A stretch of DNA of 64,000 nucleotides from Microvirga flavescens (lineage in GTDB: Bacteria; Pseudomonadota; Alphaproteobacteria; Rhizobiales; Beijerinckiaceae), in NCBI RefSeq assembly GCF_003290125.1, contig NZ_QMKH01000005.1, positions 241,942-305,941 on the forward strand. Reading direction: 5' to 3'. A program made the translations under genes and the position numbers. Of the stretch, positions 10,256-19,277 are shown in pieces. The notes under the pieces are model-generated. The model saw only the letters and a list, made by a program, of their open reading frames with translations. It made no database searches and was not told where the DNA came from. The stretch's first letter is position 1; each line of letters opens with the position of its first letter.

Positions 10256-11755
10256 ATGACCGAGACACACACCTGGTTCGCGCCCTTCGCGCCCCAAGAG
10301 CCTACCGCCCCGGAGGATCCCCGGCTGGAGAGAGCTTTCGCGCGCATTGCCGACAGCGACCTGCGCGCCGGAAACAAGGTCTCGCTCCTGCGCAACGCGG
10401 AAGAGAACTACCCGGCCTGGCTCGACGCCTTGCGCAAGGCCGAGCGGGTCATCCATTTCGAGAACTACATCATCGCCGACGACAAGACCGGCCGGGACTT
10501 CGCCGCCATTCTGAAAGAGCGTGCGCGCGCAGGCGTTCGCGTGCGTGTTCTTTACGATTGGCTCGGCTCCTACACCCGCGCCTCGCGCCGCTTCTGGCAT
10601 GACCTGCGCGAGGCGGGCATCGAAGTGCGCGTCTTCAACCCGCTGCGATTGACGAACCCGTTTTTCCTGCGCCGCAACCACCGCAAGCTGATTACCGTCG
10701 ATGGGCGCATCGGCTTCGTCTCCGGCCTTTGCGTTTCGGATAGCTGGCAGGGCAATTCGCACGCCGACCCGTGGCGTGACACCGGCCTTTCCCTCGAAGG
10801 CCCTGTCGTGGCGGATCTCGATGCAGCCTTCGCCGATAGCTGGGCCTTCGCAGGGCCGCCGCTCAAACGCGAGGAATGCGCGGCGGCAAGCGACATCCCC
10901 GCAGCCGGCACGACGAATGCGCGCGTGATCTGCGGGCAGCCGGGCATGTTCCGCGCCTATCGCGTCGATCAGTTCATCGCGGCGACCGCGAAGCGCAACA
11001 TCTGGATCGCCGACGCCTATCTCGTGCCGACAACGGCTTACGTGCAGGCGCTCGGCGAAGCAGCGCAGGATGGCGTTGATGTGCGCCTCCTCGTGCCGGG
11101 CTCGACGGACTCGCCCCTGCTGCAGCCTTTCGTGCGCGCAGGCTATCGCTCGCTCATCGAGGCGGGCGTGCGGGTGTTCGAATGGAACGGCGCGATGCTG
11201 CATGCAAAGAGCGCGGTCGTGGACGGACACTGGGCCAGAGTCGGCTCGACCAACCTCAACATCGCAAGCTGGGCGACCAACTGGGAGCTCGACGTGGTGG
11301 TGGAGGACAAGACCATCGCCGAGGCGATGGAGGCGATGTACCTGGAGGATCTCAAGCAGGCCACCGAAGTCGTCCCCGGATCGGTCACCCGCCGCCGTCA
11401 GGAACGCAACGCGCTGTCGCGTCGCTCCGGTCGCGCGCGGCGCGGCGCTGTCGGCCGTCTCGCCGCCGGGGCCGTCGCCCTTGGTTCCAGCATCGGGCGC
11501 GATTCAGGAGGCTTGCGCTCGCTCACGGCGACAGAGGCCGGCAGCGTCGCCACCATCGGCGCGATGCTCCTCGCTCTCGCCGCACTGGTCATCGTGTTTC
11601 CTCCGCTCATCATTCTGCCTGTCACGCTCCTGCTCGGCTGGTTCGGGGCGGCGCTGCTGATCCGCTCCTTACGTCTCAGGCAGCGTATCCGCATCATGCG
11701 GCACAGGTGGGAGCGGCGGAACGCTGGACGGAGTCAAAATTCCTCACGGATGTGA
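10256..11755 (+). CDS. phospholipase D superfamily protein (cardiolipin synthase-like)
   Basis: A 499-residue protein with two HKD catalytic motifs: H142-x-K144-x4-D149 (HRKLITVDG) and H316-x-K318-x4-D323 (HAKSAVVDG, followed by GSTN). Two HKD halves in one chain are typical of bacterial cardiolipin synthases and related phosphatidyl transferases or phospholipases. It lacks the N-terminal membrane helices of ClsA and instead has a basic stretch followed by a hydrophobic C-terminal region (about 430-475, LLALAALVIVFPPLIILPV), which may be a membrane anchor. The start is ATG 10256; a GTG at 10241 is possible. It forms a plus-strand pair with the downstream HdeD-like gene and lies between pal and tolB. 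The lipid substrate is not determined. Confidence 0.85.
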   Translation: MTETHTWFAPFAPQEPTAPEDPRLERAFARIADSDLRAGNKVSLLRNAEENYPAWLDALRKAERVIHFENYIIADDKTGRDFAAILKERARAGVRVRVLYDWLGSYTRASRRFWHDLREAGIEVRVFNPLRLTNPFFLRRNHRKLITVDGRIGFVSGLCVSDSWQGNSHADPWRDTGLSLEGPVVADLDAAFADSWAFAGPPLKREECAAASDIPAAGTTNARVICGQPGMFRAYRVDQFIAATAKRNIWIADAYLVPTTAYVQALGEAAQDGVDVRLLVPGSTDSPLLQPFVRAGYRSLIEAGVRVFEWNGAMLHAKSAVVDGHWARVGSTNLNIASWATNWELDVVVEDKTIAEAMEAMYLEDLKQATEVVPGSVTRRRQERNALSRRSGRARRGAVGRLAAGAVALGSSIGRDSGGLRSLTATEAGSVATIGAMLLALAALVIVFPPLIILPVTLLLGWFGAALLIRSLRLRQRIRIMRHRWERRNAGRSQNSSRM

Positions 11756-11836
11756 TGAAACTCCGGGCCAAGCTTGAGCGTTGAATATTTGCCGGCGGGC
11801 GGCGGGATTACGCTCGCCCTTCAACGGGAGATGACC

Positions 11837-12427
11837 ATGACAAGCAGCGGAGCTTCGAGTTCCTTCCAACCTTTCGACCAGGCCAGGGCGATGAGTGCGA
11901 TCCTGGCCGAGAACTGGTGGGCCATCGCACTGAGAGGCGTCTTTGCCATATTGTTTGCGCTGATCGCCTTTTTCCTGCCCGGCGCGACTATTCTTTCCCT
12001 TGTCCTGTTCTTCTCGGCCTACATGCTGGTGGACGGCGTGTTCGGCATCGTCTCCGGCGTGCGCGCCGCACGGCAGGGGCAGCGCTGGGGCCTTCTGGTG
12101 CTCGGCGGCATCGTCGACATTCTCGTCGGCATCATCGCCTTCTCATGGCCGGGGCTGACGGTTCTGTTCTTCATCACGCTGATGGGCGTGTGGTCGCTCG
12201 TCACCGGCGTGCTCATGGTCATTGCCGCCTTCAAGCTTCATGCCGAGTACGGCAAGGGCTGGCTGATCTTCAGCGGCATCGTGTCGGTTCTGTTCGGCAT
12301 CGCGCTTCTGATCTCGCCGCTCATCGGCGCGGTGGTGCTGACCTGGTGGCTCGGCGCTTATGCGATGGTGTTCGGCATCTCGCTCATCGCCCTCGCCTTC
12401 AAGCTCAGGAGCCGGAAGACGGCGTGA
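11837..12427 (+). CDS. HdeD family membrane protein
   Basis: A 196-residue integral membrane protein with six predicted helices arranged as paired repeats of the DUF308/HdeD type (WWAIALRGVFAILFALIAFFLPG, then LVLGGIVDILVGIIAFSWPG). HdeD proteins are linked to acid or general stress resistance in enterobacteria, but the molecular function is unclear. The start at ATG 11837 has GGGAG 6 bases upstream. An in-frame ATG at 11831 is too close to that site. It is 81 bases downstream of the phospholipase D-like gene and may be cotranscribed with it. It converges with tolB, sharing a bidirectional terminator. Confidence 0.85.
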   Translation: MTSSGASSSFQPFDQARAMSAILAENWWAIALRGVFAILFALIAFFLPGATILSLVLFFSAYMLVDGVFGIVSGVRAARQGQRWGLLVLGGIVDILVGIIAFSWPGLTVLFFITLMGVWSLVTGVLMVIAAFKLHAEYGKGWLIFSGIVSVLFGIALLISPLIGAVVLTWWLGAYAMVFGISLIALAFKLRSRKTA

Positions 12428-12450
12428 CGGAAAACATGACGCTCAAAATG

Positions 12451-12480
12451 AAACGGGGCGCTTGAGCGCCCCGTTTTTCA
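12451..12480. terminator. bidirectional terminator between the HdeD-like gene and tolB
   Basis: An 11-bp perfect stem (12451-12461 with 12466-12476, loop of 4) is flanked by A-rich and T-rich tracts, so it can stop transcripts from both sides. The plus-strand T-run overlaps the tolB stop codon. Confidence 0.8.
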
Positions 12481-13809
12481 TTGCCGCGTTTCGCTGAGCA
12501 GCGGAGACCATGTCGGGTCCGACGCGAAGGACGGCGTCGGCATCGGCAGCTCCACGCGGCCGGTGATGTCGACCATATAGAGCTTGCCGCCCGCCTGCCC
12601 GCCCGGATCGCGGAAGAACACGATGTACTGGCCGTTTGGCGCCCAGGTCGGGCTCTCGTTGTGGAAGCCTTCCGTGAGGATGCGCTCTCCCGAGCCATCC
12701 GGCTTCATGATGCCGATGGAGAAGCCGCCCGCGCGGCGCTTGGTGAAGGCAATGTAGTCGCCGCGCGGCGACCAGGCGGGCTGCGAGTAGGAGCCGTCGC
12801 CGAACGAGATGCGGCGCTGGTTCGAGCCATCCGCATTCATGGCGTAGATCTGCTGCTGCCCGCCGCGGTCGCTCTCGAACACGATCTCGCGTCCATCCGG
12901 CGAGAAGGACGGCGAGGTGTCGATGGCGGAGGTCGAGGTCAGGCGCGTGGTGGCCTGCGAGCCGAGGTTCATCATAAAGATGTTGGCGTTTCCGCCCTGC
13001 TGCAGGCTCATGACGATGCGCTGGCCATCGGGGGAGAAGCGCGGACTCGATGTCATGTCCGGGAAATTGCCGACGACTTGGCGCGAGCCGGTTTCGAGAT
13101 TGATGACCTGCACGCGCGGCTGCTGGCCTTCGGCCTGCGACATGTAGGTGATGTCCTGCGTCGCGGGCGAATAGCGCGGCGTCACGACGAGCGTATCGCC
13201 TTGCGTGAGGAAGCGAACGTTCGCACCGTCCTGATCCATGATGGCAAGGCGCTTGCGGCGGTTTTCCTTCGGGCCGGATTCATCCACGAACACGATGCGC
13301 GTGTCGAAGAAGCCACCGAAGCCCGTGATCTTGGTATAGACCGCATCGGAAATGATGTGGCCGACGCGGCGCCAGAAATTCGGATCGGTGACATATTGCT
13401 GGCCGGTGAGCTGCTGGCCGGAATCGACATCCCACAAGCGGAATTCGGCCTTCAGACGGCCCGACGGATCGCGCGTCACGCGCCCCGTCACGAGCGCCTG
13501 CGCCCCCGCCATCTTCCACGCATCGAAACGCGGCATCGCATCGAACGACGGGCGCTCCGGAAAGCGCGACTTGTCGAGCGGCGCGAAGTAGCCGGAGCGC
13601 TGCAGGTTGTTGGAGATGATGCCGGACACACGTTGCCCGAGATCGCCCTCGCCCGCGAAGTCCGCAATGGCGATGGGCATGGGCTGGAACTGTCCGCCGG
13701 GGCCGATCCTCAGCGTGATCTGGGCATAGGACGGGGACGCAAAGACGACTAGACCAGCTAACAGACTGGCAGCAAGCGTCAACGCACAGGTGGCGAAGCG
13801 TTTTAACAT
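12478..13809 (-). CDS. tolB: Tol-Pal system protein TolB
   Basis: A periplasmic six-bladed beta-propeller of 443 residues that binds Pal and TolA and helps recycle Pal to the division site. The ATG at 13809 starts a signal peptide ([20 protein letters not shown], cleaved after SPSYA). The N-terminal domain ([21 protein letters not shown]) precedes WD40-like TolB repeats such as [41 protein letters not shown] and [21 protein letters not shown]. Another ATG 12 bases upstream is in frame. It follows tolA by 37 bases, and a terminator hairpin begins right after its stop codon, which closes the tolQRAB unit here. Confidence 0.96.
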   Translation of the reverse strand: MLKRFATCALTLAASLLAGLVVFASPSYAQITLRIGPGGQFQPMPIAIADFAGEGDLGQRVSGIISNNLQRSGYFAPLDKSRFPERPSFDAMPRFDAWKMAGAQALVTGRVTRDPSGRLKAEFRLWDVDSGQQLTGQQYVTDPNFWRRVGHIISDAVYTKITGFGGFFDTRIVFVDESGPKENRRKRLAIMDQDGANVRFLTQGDTLVVTPRYSPATQDITYMSQAEGQQPRVQVINLETGSRQVVGNFPDMTSSPRFSPDGQRIVMSLQQGGNANIFMMNLGSQATTRLTSTSAIDTSPSFSPDGREIVFESDRGGQQQIYAMNADGSNQRRISFGDGSYSQPAWSPRGDYIAFTKRRAGGFSIGIMKPDGSGERILTEGFHNESPTWAPNGQYIVFFRDPGGQAGGKLYMVDITGRVELPMPTPSFASDPTWSPLLSETRQ

Positions 13810-13846
13810 GGTCACATCCATAAGATGATTAAAGCGGGATGCATCA

Positions 13847-14923
13847 TCAGACATCGGGGCTGAAATCCCAGCGCCAATACTTCCATTCGGAATAGAACGG
13901 AGCGAATTTTGGGGGAATGTTGTAGGGCGCACAGCGGCGTATGGCGCGCATGGCACCATCCGCAGCCGCCTTCTCCATCGGACTAGATCCGGAACTGTAA
14001 ACCTTCGGCTCCGCCGAGAGCGACCCGTCCTCACGGAACCACACATCGATCACAGGAAATGTGAATGCCCCGGCAGTCGCAGCAACCGATTGCGAATAGC
14101 ATTTGTTGATCTGCTCTTTCAGGACACCGCGAAGAGCATCGATCATGCTCGGACTCAACTTCGCCGCCGATCCTGTCTGCGTGCCGAGCGAGGCGACCTT
14201 GTTCACCTCTGATCCGGTCGCGCCGGTCGACTGGTGCTTTTCCTTGTTCTGCAGAAGCTGCTTGATGTCGCCGAAGTCGAGCTTCTTGGCGGCCTCTGCT
14301 TCTTTACGCGCCTTCGCCTCGGCATCCGCCTTGGCTTTCGCGTCGGCGAGTTTCTTGGCTTCCGCGTCGGCCTTGGCTTTTGCCTCCGCTTCGGCCTTCG
14401 CCTTGGCGTCAGCTTCCGCTTTGGCCTTCGCCTTCGCCTCGGCTTCAGCCTTGGCCTTCGCTTCCGCCGCCTTTTGCTGTGCGATGGCTTCGGCCTCGGC
14501 CTTCTCCGCTTGCAGGCGCAACTCCTCGACCTTCGGGTCGACTTGCGGCTTTGCGGGCGGGGGCGGCGGAGGCGGTGCGCTCGCGGAGGCTTCTTCCTTG
14601 TCCGCGACCTTCACGTCCTCGGGGCGCTTCGGCGGAGACGGCGCATCGCGCTTGTCCTCGCCGGGGTCCTTCTGCTCGGCCTTGTCGGCGACACGGTCGG
14701 CGCGGGGCTTGGGCGTCGGCTGCACCTGCTTTGCCGTCGTCTCGCCCTTGGTGATCTGCGAGACCGTGTTGTCGGTGAACACCTCGACGGGGATGCCTTC
14801 CTGCGCCTCGGGAAAAGTATTCGCGGTCAGCGTGAACATGGCAGCCGCCAGCAGCGTCACATGCGCAACGCCGGAAACCCAGAAACCGGGTTCGGAGGGG
14901 TTGAATTTGAGCTTCAACGCCAC
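13847..14923 (-). CDS. tolA: Tol-Pal system protein TolA
   Basis: A 358-residue protein that spans the periplasm and is energised by TolQR. One N-terminal TM helix (about 13-34) is followed by a Pro/Lys-rich segment with a run of seven prolines, then a long Ala/Lys/Glu coiled-coil rod (about 130-225, many [15 protein letters not shown] repeats), and a C-terminal domain (about 260-358) with INKCYSQ and [10 protein letters not shown], which interacts with TolB/Pal. The repetitive DNA at 14280-14520 reflects the coiled coil and is not a DNA repeat element. It lies between tolR (21 bases upstream) and tolB. Confidence 0.95.
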   Translation of the reverse strand: MALKLKFNPSEPGFWVSGVAHVTLLAAAMFTLTANTFPEAQEGIPVEVFTDNTVSQITKGETTAKQVQPTPKPRADRVADKAEQKDPGEDKRDAPSPPKRPEDVKVADKEEASASAPPPPPPPAKPQVDPKVEELRLQAEKAEAEAIAQQKAAEAKAKAEAEAKAKAKAEADAKAKAEAEAKAKADAEAKKLADAKAKADAEAKARKEAEAAKKLDFGDIKQLLQNKEKHQSTGATGSEVNKVASLGTQTGSAAKLSPSMIDALRGVLKEQINKCYSQSVAATAGAFTFPVIDVWFREDGSLSAEPKVYSSGSSPMEKAAADGAMRAIRRCAPYNIPPKFAPFYSEWKYWRWDFSPDV

Positions 14924-14944
14924 GGCTTTGTGCCCTGCCCCTTC

Positions 14945-15391
14945 TTACCGCTGATCCGGTTCCGTCACGAGCGCGACGCGCGTGTAACCGGCCGTCGAGA
15001 CGATCGACATCACCTGCGCCACGCGGCCGTAGTCGACCTTCTTGTCCGCGCGGATGAACACGCGCTCCTCGAAGCCCTTCTTCGACACTTCCGCGAGCTT
15101 GCCGACGATCGCCTGATCCTGCAGCTCTGCCTCATCGAGGAAGACCTGTCCGGTTGCCTTGATGGAGAGCGTCACGGGCTTGGCGTCGGAGTTCAGCGGC
15201 GCGGCCTTCGTCTGCGGCAAATCGAGCGGAACGCCCGCCGACATCATGGGCGCGGCCACCATGAAGATGATGAGCAACACCAATGTGACGTCGATGAACG
15301 GCGTCATGTTGATTTCGTTGATCGCGCCGCCGCGACGCGCGCGCCGCCGCCGACGCCCGCCTCCCGAAGCCATGCCTGCCGTGGATGCCAT
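14945..15391 (-). CDS. tolR: Tol-Pal system protein TolR
   Basis: A 148-residue ExbD/TolR family protein with a strongly basic N-terminus (GGRRRRRARR), one TM helix (about 31-50) and a periplasmic domain. The conserved TM aspartate is D34 in INMTPFIDVTLVLL, the proton-path residue. It works with TolQ as the stator that energises TolA. It starts 12 bases after tolQ. Confidence 0.96.
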   Translation of the reverse strand: MASTAGMASGGGRRRRRARRGGAINEINMTPFIDVTLVLLIIFMVAAPMMSAGVPLDLPQTKAAPLNSDAKPVTLSIKATGQVFLDEAELQDQAIVGKLAEVSKKGFEERVFIRADKKVDYGRVAQVMSIVSTAGYTRVALVTEPDQR

Positions 15392-15403
15392 CGCCGTCTA
15401 CCT

Positions 15404-16123
15404 TCAAGCCGCGAGCGCGATGCGCTCGTCGATCTGGCGCGAGAGGATCGCGGAGAACTCGTCGGCAAAACCTTCAAGCCGCGACTGCAGCTTACCCACC
15501 TGGTTGTGCAGCTTGTTGTAGGCGAGCACCGCAGGAATGGCCGCGAAGAGGCCGATGGCGGTAGCGAACAGCGCCTCCGCGATGCCGGGCGCGACCACCG
15601 CGAGGCTGGTGTTCTTCGAGGCGGCAATGGAGGTGAAGGAATTCATGATGCCGACCACCGTGCCGAAAAGGCCGATGTAAGGGCCGGCGGAACCGATCGA
15701 GGCGAGAACGGTGAGGCGCGATTCAAGACGCTCCACCTCGCGCTGGATCGTCACGTCGAGCACCTTGTCGATGCGTTGCGACAGGCTCTGGAACGAGCGG
15801 CCGGAGCCTTCGAAGGAGCGCTTCCATTCACGCATCGCGGCAAGGAACACGGCGGCAAGGCCGCTCGGGTTGCGGCCCTGCAGCGAGCGATAAAGCTCCT
15901 CCAGCGATTGGCCGGACCAGAACACCTCCTCGAAGCGGTCCATCGCCCGCTTGGTGCGCCCGAAAAGCAGCGTCTTGTCGATGATGATGGCCCAGCACCA
16001 GACGGATGCCGCAAGAAGCCCGATCATCACGAGCTTGACGATGAAGTGCGCCTGCCAGAACAGCCCGAACAGGGACATGTCGTGCACGACGGGGGCGGCC
16101 TGGGCGACGTCAGCCGGGTTCAT
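15404..16123 (-). CDS. tolQ: Tol-Pal system protein TolQ
   Basis: A 239-residue MotA/TolQ/ExbB family proton channel subunit with three TM helices. It starts at ATG 16123 ([19 protein letters not shown]), preceded by an AGGACGAG ribosome site; a longer in-frame ORF to 16198 adds only charged residues. The family region [22 protein letters not shown] and [18 protein letters not shown] are the second and third helices that line the channel. First gene of tolQRAB. Confidence 0.96.
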   Translation of the reverse strand: MNPADVAQAAPVVHDMSLFGLFWQAHFIVKLVMIGLLAASVWCWAIIIDKTLLFGRTKRAMDRFEEVFWSGQSLEELYRSLQGRNPSGLAAVFLAAMREWKRSFEGSGRSFQSLSQRIDKVLDVTIQREVERLESRLTVLASIGSAGPYIGLFGTVVGIMNSFTSIAASKNTSLAVVAPGIAEALFATAIGLFAAIPAVLAYNKLHNQVGKLQSRLEGFADEFSAILSRQIDERIALAA

Positions 16124-16475
16124 AATCTCGTCCTCGTTTTCAGGCCGCGTCAAACGGCCCCGCTTGTCTCGGGCGCGATCTTTTCGGAAAACGGGCACCG
16201 CTTATCCGGATCAGGCCCTCGGGAAAACCTTGTGCTTATCCGTGCTCGTTCGCCCTCGAATCTGTCGAAAATAAGGGCGTTCGGGCCCGGCGCGCAGATC
16301 CGCCCGGTCTGTTACCTGTTAAGCACAGAGTAAGGTTAAAGCTTGGTTTAAGGCGGGCCTTCGAGATAGGAAGGCGCCTCCGGAATCAGTCGGAGTTGTC
16401 CGTTTGGGGCGCTTCGGGCCGGCAAATCAAAGAAACTTTGTTTCAATAACGTTTGAAAATTGGAAGGGCAGAACA
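16124..16475. other. intergenic region between tolQ and the NTF2-like gene
   Basis: These 352 bases separate divergent genes and must hold the tolQ promoter on the minus strand and that of the NTF2-like gene on the plus strand. The stretch near 16315-16350 is AT-richer, but no convincing -35/-10 pair, RNA or repeat was recognised. Confidence 0.4.
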
Positions 16476-16850
16476 ATGGATATCGACCCCTGCGAAATCG
16501 TGCAGAAGCAACTCGACGCCTATAACACGCGCGACATTGAGGCCTTCATGTCCCACTGGGCCGAGGATGCGCAGTATTTCGGCTTCCCTTCGGATCTTCT
16601 TGCAAATGGCGCAGCCCAGATCCGCGAACGCCACATGGCGCGGTTCCAGGAGCCGAACCTGTTCGGCCAGCTCGTCAAGCGCCTCGCCGTGGGCAACATC
16701 GTCGTCGATCAGGAAGTGGTGACCCGCACCTTCCCGGAAGGCCCCGGACGCGTTGACGTCCTGGCGATCTACGAGGTCGAGGGCGACAAGATCACCAGGG
16801 CCTGGTTCAAGATCGGCACGCCCGTGCTCGACAGGGCGATAGCGGCCTGA
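16476..16850 (+). CDS. NTF2-like/SnoaL-like domain protein
   Basis: A 124-residue protein starting at ATG 16476 with GGAAGGG upstream. The pattern (VQKQLDAYNTRDIEAFMSHWAEDAQYFGFP, then VVTRTFPEGPGRVDVLAIYEVEGDKITRAWF) is a single-domain cone-shaped NTF2-like fold of the nuclear transport factor 2/SnoaL group, whose members are steroid isomerases, cyclases or of unknown function. No catalytic residues can be assigned. It is a single plus-strand gene between tolQ and ybgC, which in many relatives are adjacent. Confidence 0.75.
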   Translation: MDIDPCEIVQKQLDAYNTRDIEAFMSHWAEDAQYFGFPSDLLANGAAQIRERHMARFQEPNLFGQLVKRLAVGNIVVDQEVVTRTFPEGPGRVDVLAIYEVEGDKITRAWFKIGTPVLDRAIAA

Positions 16851-16859
16851 TCCTGCATC

Positions 16860-16883
16860 GGGGAGCCCGACGGCTCCCCCTTT
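16860..16883 (+). terminator. hairpin after the NTF2-like gene
   Basis: An 8-bp stem (16860-16867 with 16872-16879) with a weak T-tract, lying 9 bases past the stop codon and before the convergent ybgC end. Confidence 0.5.
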
Positions 16884-16885
16884 GC

Positions 16886-17332
16886 CTATTCCTCCAAGGG
16901 CGTCAACGCGGCGCGCAGCTCATCGGGAATGCGCACCGCGCGCCCGCCACGCACGGCGGCGACCATCACGTCCGCCGCGACGAGCACCTCCTCGCCCCGG
17001 CGCACTTCCTGCGCCAGCGTCATCGAGGCCCCGCGCATCTCTTTCGGGAACGTGACAATGGTGAGCACGTCATCCATCAGCGCCGCGCCGCGAAAATCGA
17101 TAGTCATCTTGCGCACGACGAAGGCCAGCCCGCCCATCTCGGCATGCAGATCCGACTGCGCGACTTCAACCGCCCGCAACAGCTCCGTGCGCCCGCGCTC
17201 CATGAAGCGCAGGTAACTCGCATGATAAACGCGCGCGGAAAAATCCGTGTCCTCGTAATAGACGCGGATCGGCAGGTGATGTGCGCCGTCGTGCATGTGA
17301 CCTGAGAGATGGGGCCAGGATGTCTCATTCAT
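16886..17332 (-). CDS. ybgC: acyl-CoA thioesterase YbgC (tol-pal associated)
   Basis: A hot-dog fold thioesterase of 148 residues, cytoplasmic, associated with the tol-pal cluster and with phospholipid metabolism. The start at ATG 17332 (MNETSWPHLSG) has AGAGAAG upstream. The family motif is VYYEDTDFSARVYHASYLRFMERGRTE, quoted here as YYEDTDFSARVYH and FMERGRTELLR, with the catalytic Asp in EDTD. The usual Gly-Gly after EDTD is replaced by FSAR, as in several alphaproteobacterial members. It lies downstream of an AT-richer secreted-protein gene and ruvB, in the same orientation. Confidence 0.92.
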   Translation of the reverse strand: MNETSWPHLSGHMHDGAHHLPIRVYYEDTDFSARVYHASYLRFMERGRTELLRAVEVAQSDLHAEMGGLAFVVRKMTIDFRGAALMDDVLTIVTFPKEMRGASMTLAQEVRRGEEVLVAADVMVAAVRGGRAVRIPDELRAALTPLEE

Positions 17333-17346
17333 CGGTGACTTCTCTC

Positions 17347-17727
17347 TCATGGAGAAACGCTGATCTTGAATATGTTTTCTACAGACGGGCTGGAATAGGA
17401 GATCCCGACGGTATCGGAACCCGACCATCCCTTGGGAGCCGCATACACATATTGCCAGCGCGCCTTCCTCGGATTCCTCCCGTTCGACAACTCGTGTTTC
17501 AATCGGTCATAACGACCTCTGTTGAGGCTCGTCTTTTCACCTGACCGGAAATGGACCGCATCTTGTCCATCTCCAGGAACAGCGCATTTTTCGCCTGACT
17601 TAAGGCGGACATCGAAGGTCACGATCTTGTCCGTCGAGTGCTCCGGATTGTAGGAGATTATGCATGCCAAAGAGACGGAGGGCGTAAGCACGGCTATGAG
17701 CACAAGCAGAAAGTTGAACGACTTCAT
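17347..17727 (-). CDS. small secreted protein of unknown function
   Basis: A 126-residue protein starting at ATG 17727 with a clear signal peptide (MKSFNFLLVLIAVLTPSVSLA). The mature part begins with a cysteine (CIISYNPEHST), but the -3 residue is Ser, so lipidation is uncertain. Features include one further cysteine (SGEKCAVPGDG) and a basic segment (GRNPRKARWQYVYAAPKGW). No family recognised. Base composition is nearer 50% GC than its neighbours. It lies between ruvB, whose 3' end it does not overlap, and ybgC (14 bases downstream), a place that is empty in the conserved ruvB-ybgC order. Confidence 0.6.
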   Translation of the reverse strand: MKSFNFLLVLIAVLTPSVSLACIISYNPEHSTDKIVTFDVRLKSGEKCAVPGDGQDAVHFRSGEKTSLNRGRYDRLKHELSNGRNPRKARWQYVYAAPKGWSGSDTVGISYSSPSVENIFKISVSP

Positions 17728-17740
17728 CTGCCTATAATGC

Positions 17741-18814
17741 TCACGCATCCTCATCCCCGTTGAACAGCCCGAACTGCGCGGTGGCCTCGCGCGTAGGCTC
17801 CGCCATGCCGAGATGCTTGAAGGCATGCGGCGTGAGGATACGGCCGCGCGGAGTACGCTGCACGAAGCCTTTCTGGATGAGATAAGGCTCGATGATGTCC
17901 TCGATGGCGTCGCGTGGCTCGGAGAGCGCTGCCGCGATGGTCTCGATGCCCACGGGTCCGCCGCCGAAGGACGTGGCGATCATGGTGAGATATTTGCGGT
18001 CCATGAGGTCGAGGCCGATGGGGTCCACATCGAGCAGGCGCAGCGAACGGTCGGCGAGTTCGCGCGACACGACATCGGCCCCCTCGACGATGGCGAAGTC
18101 GCGCACGCGGCGCAGCAGGCGGCCCGCGATGCGCGGCGTTCCGCGCGCGCGGCGGGCGATTTCGTTCGCACCTTCCTCGCTCATGTTGAGCCCCATCACG
18201 CGCGCGCCACGCCGCACGATGAGTTCGAGTTCTTCCACCGTGTAGAATTCGAGGCGGATCGGAATGCCGAAACGGTCGCGCAACGGCGTGGTGAGAAGGC
18301 CCGCGCGTGTCGTCGCGCCAACAAGCGTGAATTTCGGCAGTTCGATCTTCACCGAGCGTGCGGCGGGGCCTTCGCCGATGATGAGATCGAGCTGGTAATC
18401 CTCCATCGCGGGATAGAGGATTTCCTCCACCGCCGGATTGAGGCGGTGGATCTCGTCGATGAAGAGCACGTCGCGCTCTTCGAGGTTCGTGAGCTGCGCG
18501 GCAAGATCACCCGCCTTCGCGATCACCGGACCGGACGTCGAGCGAAAGTTCACGCCGAGTTCACGCGCCACGATCTGCGCCAGCGTCGTCTTGCCGAGAC
18601 CGGGCGGGCCGACGAACAGCACGTGATCAAGCGCATCGCCTCGCGCCTTCGCGGCGTTGATGAACACCTGGAGATTGGCGCGCGCGGCCTTCTGGCCCGT
18701 GAAATCGTCAAGCGACAACGGCCGGATCGACGCATCGACATCGTCCTCGCGCTTTTCAGGGCTGATCAGGCGGCGGGAATCGGTCAAGAGGGGCTTACCT
18801 TCCAAAGACTTCAT
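17741..18814 (-). CDS. ruvB: Holliday junction branch migration helicase RuvB
   Basis: The AAA+ motor of the RuvABC Holliday junction resolvase complex, 357 residues. Walker A is GPPGLGKTT (about 69-77), Walker B is VLFIDEIH (D120-E121), sensor 1 is LVGATTRAG, the arginine finger region is [14 protein letters not shown], and the C-terminal winged helix includes [17 protein letters not shown]. The start at ATG 18814 lacks a strong ribosome site. It is separated from ruvA by a small membrane-protein gene, whereas in most relatives ruvA and ruvB are adjacent. Confidence 0.96.
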   Translation of the reverse strand: MKSLEGKPLLTDSRRLISPEKREDDVDASIRPLSLDDFTGQKAARANLQVFINAAKARGDALDHVLFVGPPGLGKTTLAQIVARELGVNFRSTSGPVIAKAGDLAAQLTNLEERDVLFIDEIHRLNPAVEEILYPAMEDYQLDLIIGEGPAARSVKIELPKFTLVGATTRAGLLTTPLRDRFGIPIRLEFYTVEELELIVRRGARVMGLNMSEEGANEIARRARGTPRIAGRLLRRVRDFAIVEGADVVSRELADRSLRLLDVDPIGLDLMDRKYLTMIATSFGGGPVGIETIAAALSEPRDAIEDIIEPYLIQKGFVQRTPRGRILTPHAFKHLGMAEPTREATAQFGLFNGDEDA

Positions 18815-18874
18815 AGAGGCGGCGGTACACTAATACGCCATTCTTAATGAGATCAGAACAGGAACGTCGATGGG

Positions 18875-19273
18875 TCACGGGGTTTGCCCCATACGGTTGG
18901 TCCAGCATCGGCTCAGATACCAGCAGACGAGGGTCGGGATGAGGCATGTGATCAGATAGACAAAAACGGTTGTCCCTCTAACAGAAAGTGCGCCCGATAT
19001 GTCGAGAACTGCAACGTAGATGAAGCCAATTGCCATTCCGGTCAGGCTAACCCAAACCCATTGATGCTTAAGCTCTCTGATTTGAAGCTGGCGAACGGCA
19101 AGTGCTGCAACAAGTGCAGGGGCTATTCCGAAGAGGTGCGCAAAGGGTAAGCCTACCAGAACCCCAACCATTATTGGCTCAAGAAGGGGATCTCCACCGA
19201 CTAAAGCGACAGCTGTAAGGAAGCTCGCTAATCCGATCAGCGGGCCGAGACTTGCGAAGATAAGCCAATGCAT
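18875..19273 (-). CDS. small integral membrane protein between ruvA and ruvB
   Basis: A 132-residue hydrophobic protein with four predicted helices (LIFASLGPLIGLASFLTAVAL; IMVGVLVGLPFAHLFGIAPA; VSLTGMAIGFIYVAVLDISG; VFVYLITCLIPTLVCWYL). No family recognised. The coding region is about 50% GC by eye against a much richer background, so it looks acquired. It starts 4 bases after the ruvA stop codon and runs in the same direction, so it would be cotranscribed with ruvCA. Confidence 0.6.
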   Translation of the reverse strand: MHWLIFASLGPLIGLASFLTAVALVGGDPLLEPIMVGVLVGLPFAHLFGIAPALVAALAVRQLQIRELKHQWVWVSLTGMAIGFIYVAVLDISGALSVRGTTVFVYLITCLIPTLVCWYLSRCWTNRMGQTP

Positions 19274-19277
19274 CGGC

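Noticed and set aside
14280..14520. Tandem repeat-like DNA that could be taken for a repeat array
   Set aside because: The repetition follows codons for the Ala/Lys/Glu rod of TolA; there are no uniform repeats with unique spacers, so it is not CRISPR or a satellite.
14234..16333. A 699-codon plus-strand frame across tolA, tolR and tolQ, with Leu/Arg/Gly repeats
   Set aside because: It is the complement of the tolA coiled-coil repeat and of tolRQ, whose own motifs are intact.
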